A stretch of 6,841 nucleotides of DNA from Candidatus Omnitrophota bacterium (GTDB lineage Bacteria > Omnitrophota > Gorgyraeia > 2-01-FULL-45-10): assembly GCA_028716065.1 (NCBI GenBank), contig JAQUQN010000059.1, forward strand, positions 1 through 6,841. Direction: 5' to 3'. The notes beneath the pieces were generated by a model. That model did no database searches. It had not been told where the DNA came from and saw nothing but the letters and a program-made list of their open reading frames with translations. The position numbers and the translations under genes were made by a program. Below, piece after piece: positions 6,812 through 6,841 of this stretch (positions within the stretch are counted from its first letter, which is position 1; each line of letters opens with the position of its first letter).

Positions 6812-6841
6812 CTTCCCCTCTTTTTAACCTTGCGTTTTGGG
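6808..6841 (-). other. Probable end of an upstream co-transcribed gene
   Basis: The last bases of the window hold no promoter. Two minus-strand frames close here. One ends in TAA at 6824-6826 (tail P-K-T-Q-G), twelve bases before the pump ATG. The other ends in TGA at 6808-6810 (tail P-K-R-K-V-K-K-R-G-R), overlapping the pump ATG as ATGA. Either would fit tight operon spacing. A periplasmic adaptor would be the usual upstream partner of an RND pump, but nothing visible here identifies the gene. Confidence 0.3.
6815..6820 (-). promoter_or_regulatory. Ribosome binding site of the RND permease
   Basis: The minus strand reads GAGGGG three bases before the ATG at 6809-6811. Spacing is short but acceptable, and the N-terminal sequence from this Met matches the usual RND start before TM1. 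Confidence 0.6.

Overview
The window holds two large genes, both read from the minus strand, with one short AT-rich spacer between them. No plus-strand gene, RNA gene, mobile element or CRISPR array is supported. An outer-membrane-type RND efflux pump points to a Gram-negative bacterium. Moderate GC, frequent ATA (Ile) and AGG (Arg) codons and a very long repetitive exported protein recall Omnitrophota or a related PVC-like lineage. That placement is an inference from general impression, not a measurement.

Region 1 (1-3440, minus): the N-terminal 1146 codons of a very large exported repeat protein that runs off the left edge still open. It has a signal peptide, a Gln/Glu/Lys-rich stalk, then at least nine diverged repeat units. 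Each unit is marked by the motif [Y/F]-x-G-x-x-G-x-E. I do not recognise its function. It is the best candidate here for something undescribed.

Region 2 (3441-3634): a 194-base spacer. It carries a near-consensus sigma70-type promoter for the repeat protein (TTGACA, 17-base spacer, TATATT, AT-rich upstream element), its ribosome binding site, a possible 15-codon leader ORF and two short perfect palindromes. No convincing terminator follows the pump gene.

Region 3 (3635-6811, minus): a complete 1058-residue RND permease of the AcrB/HAE1 type. It appears to carry an extra hydrophobic hairpin of about 40 residues between TM2 and TM3.

Region 4 (6812-6841): the pump's ribosome binding site and probably the last codons of a co-transcribed upstream gene. 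RND pumps are commonly encoded next to their periplasmic adaptor. The pump therefore looks like the end of an efflux operon, and the repeat protein looks like a separate transcription unit; nothing in the sequence ties the two functionally.
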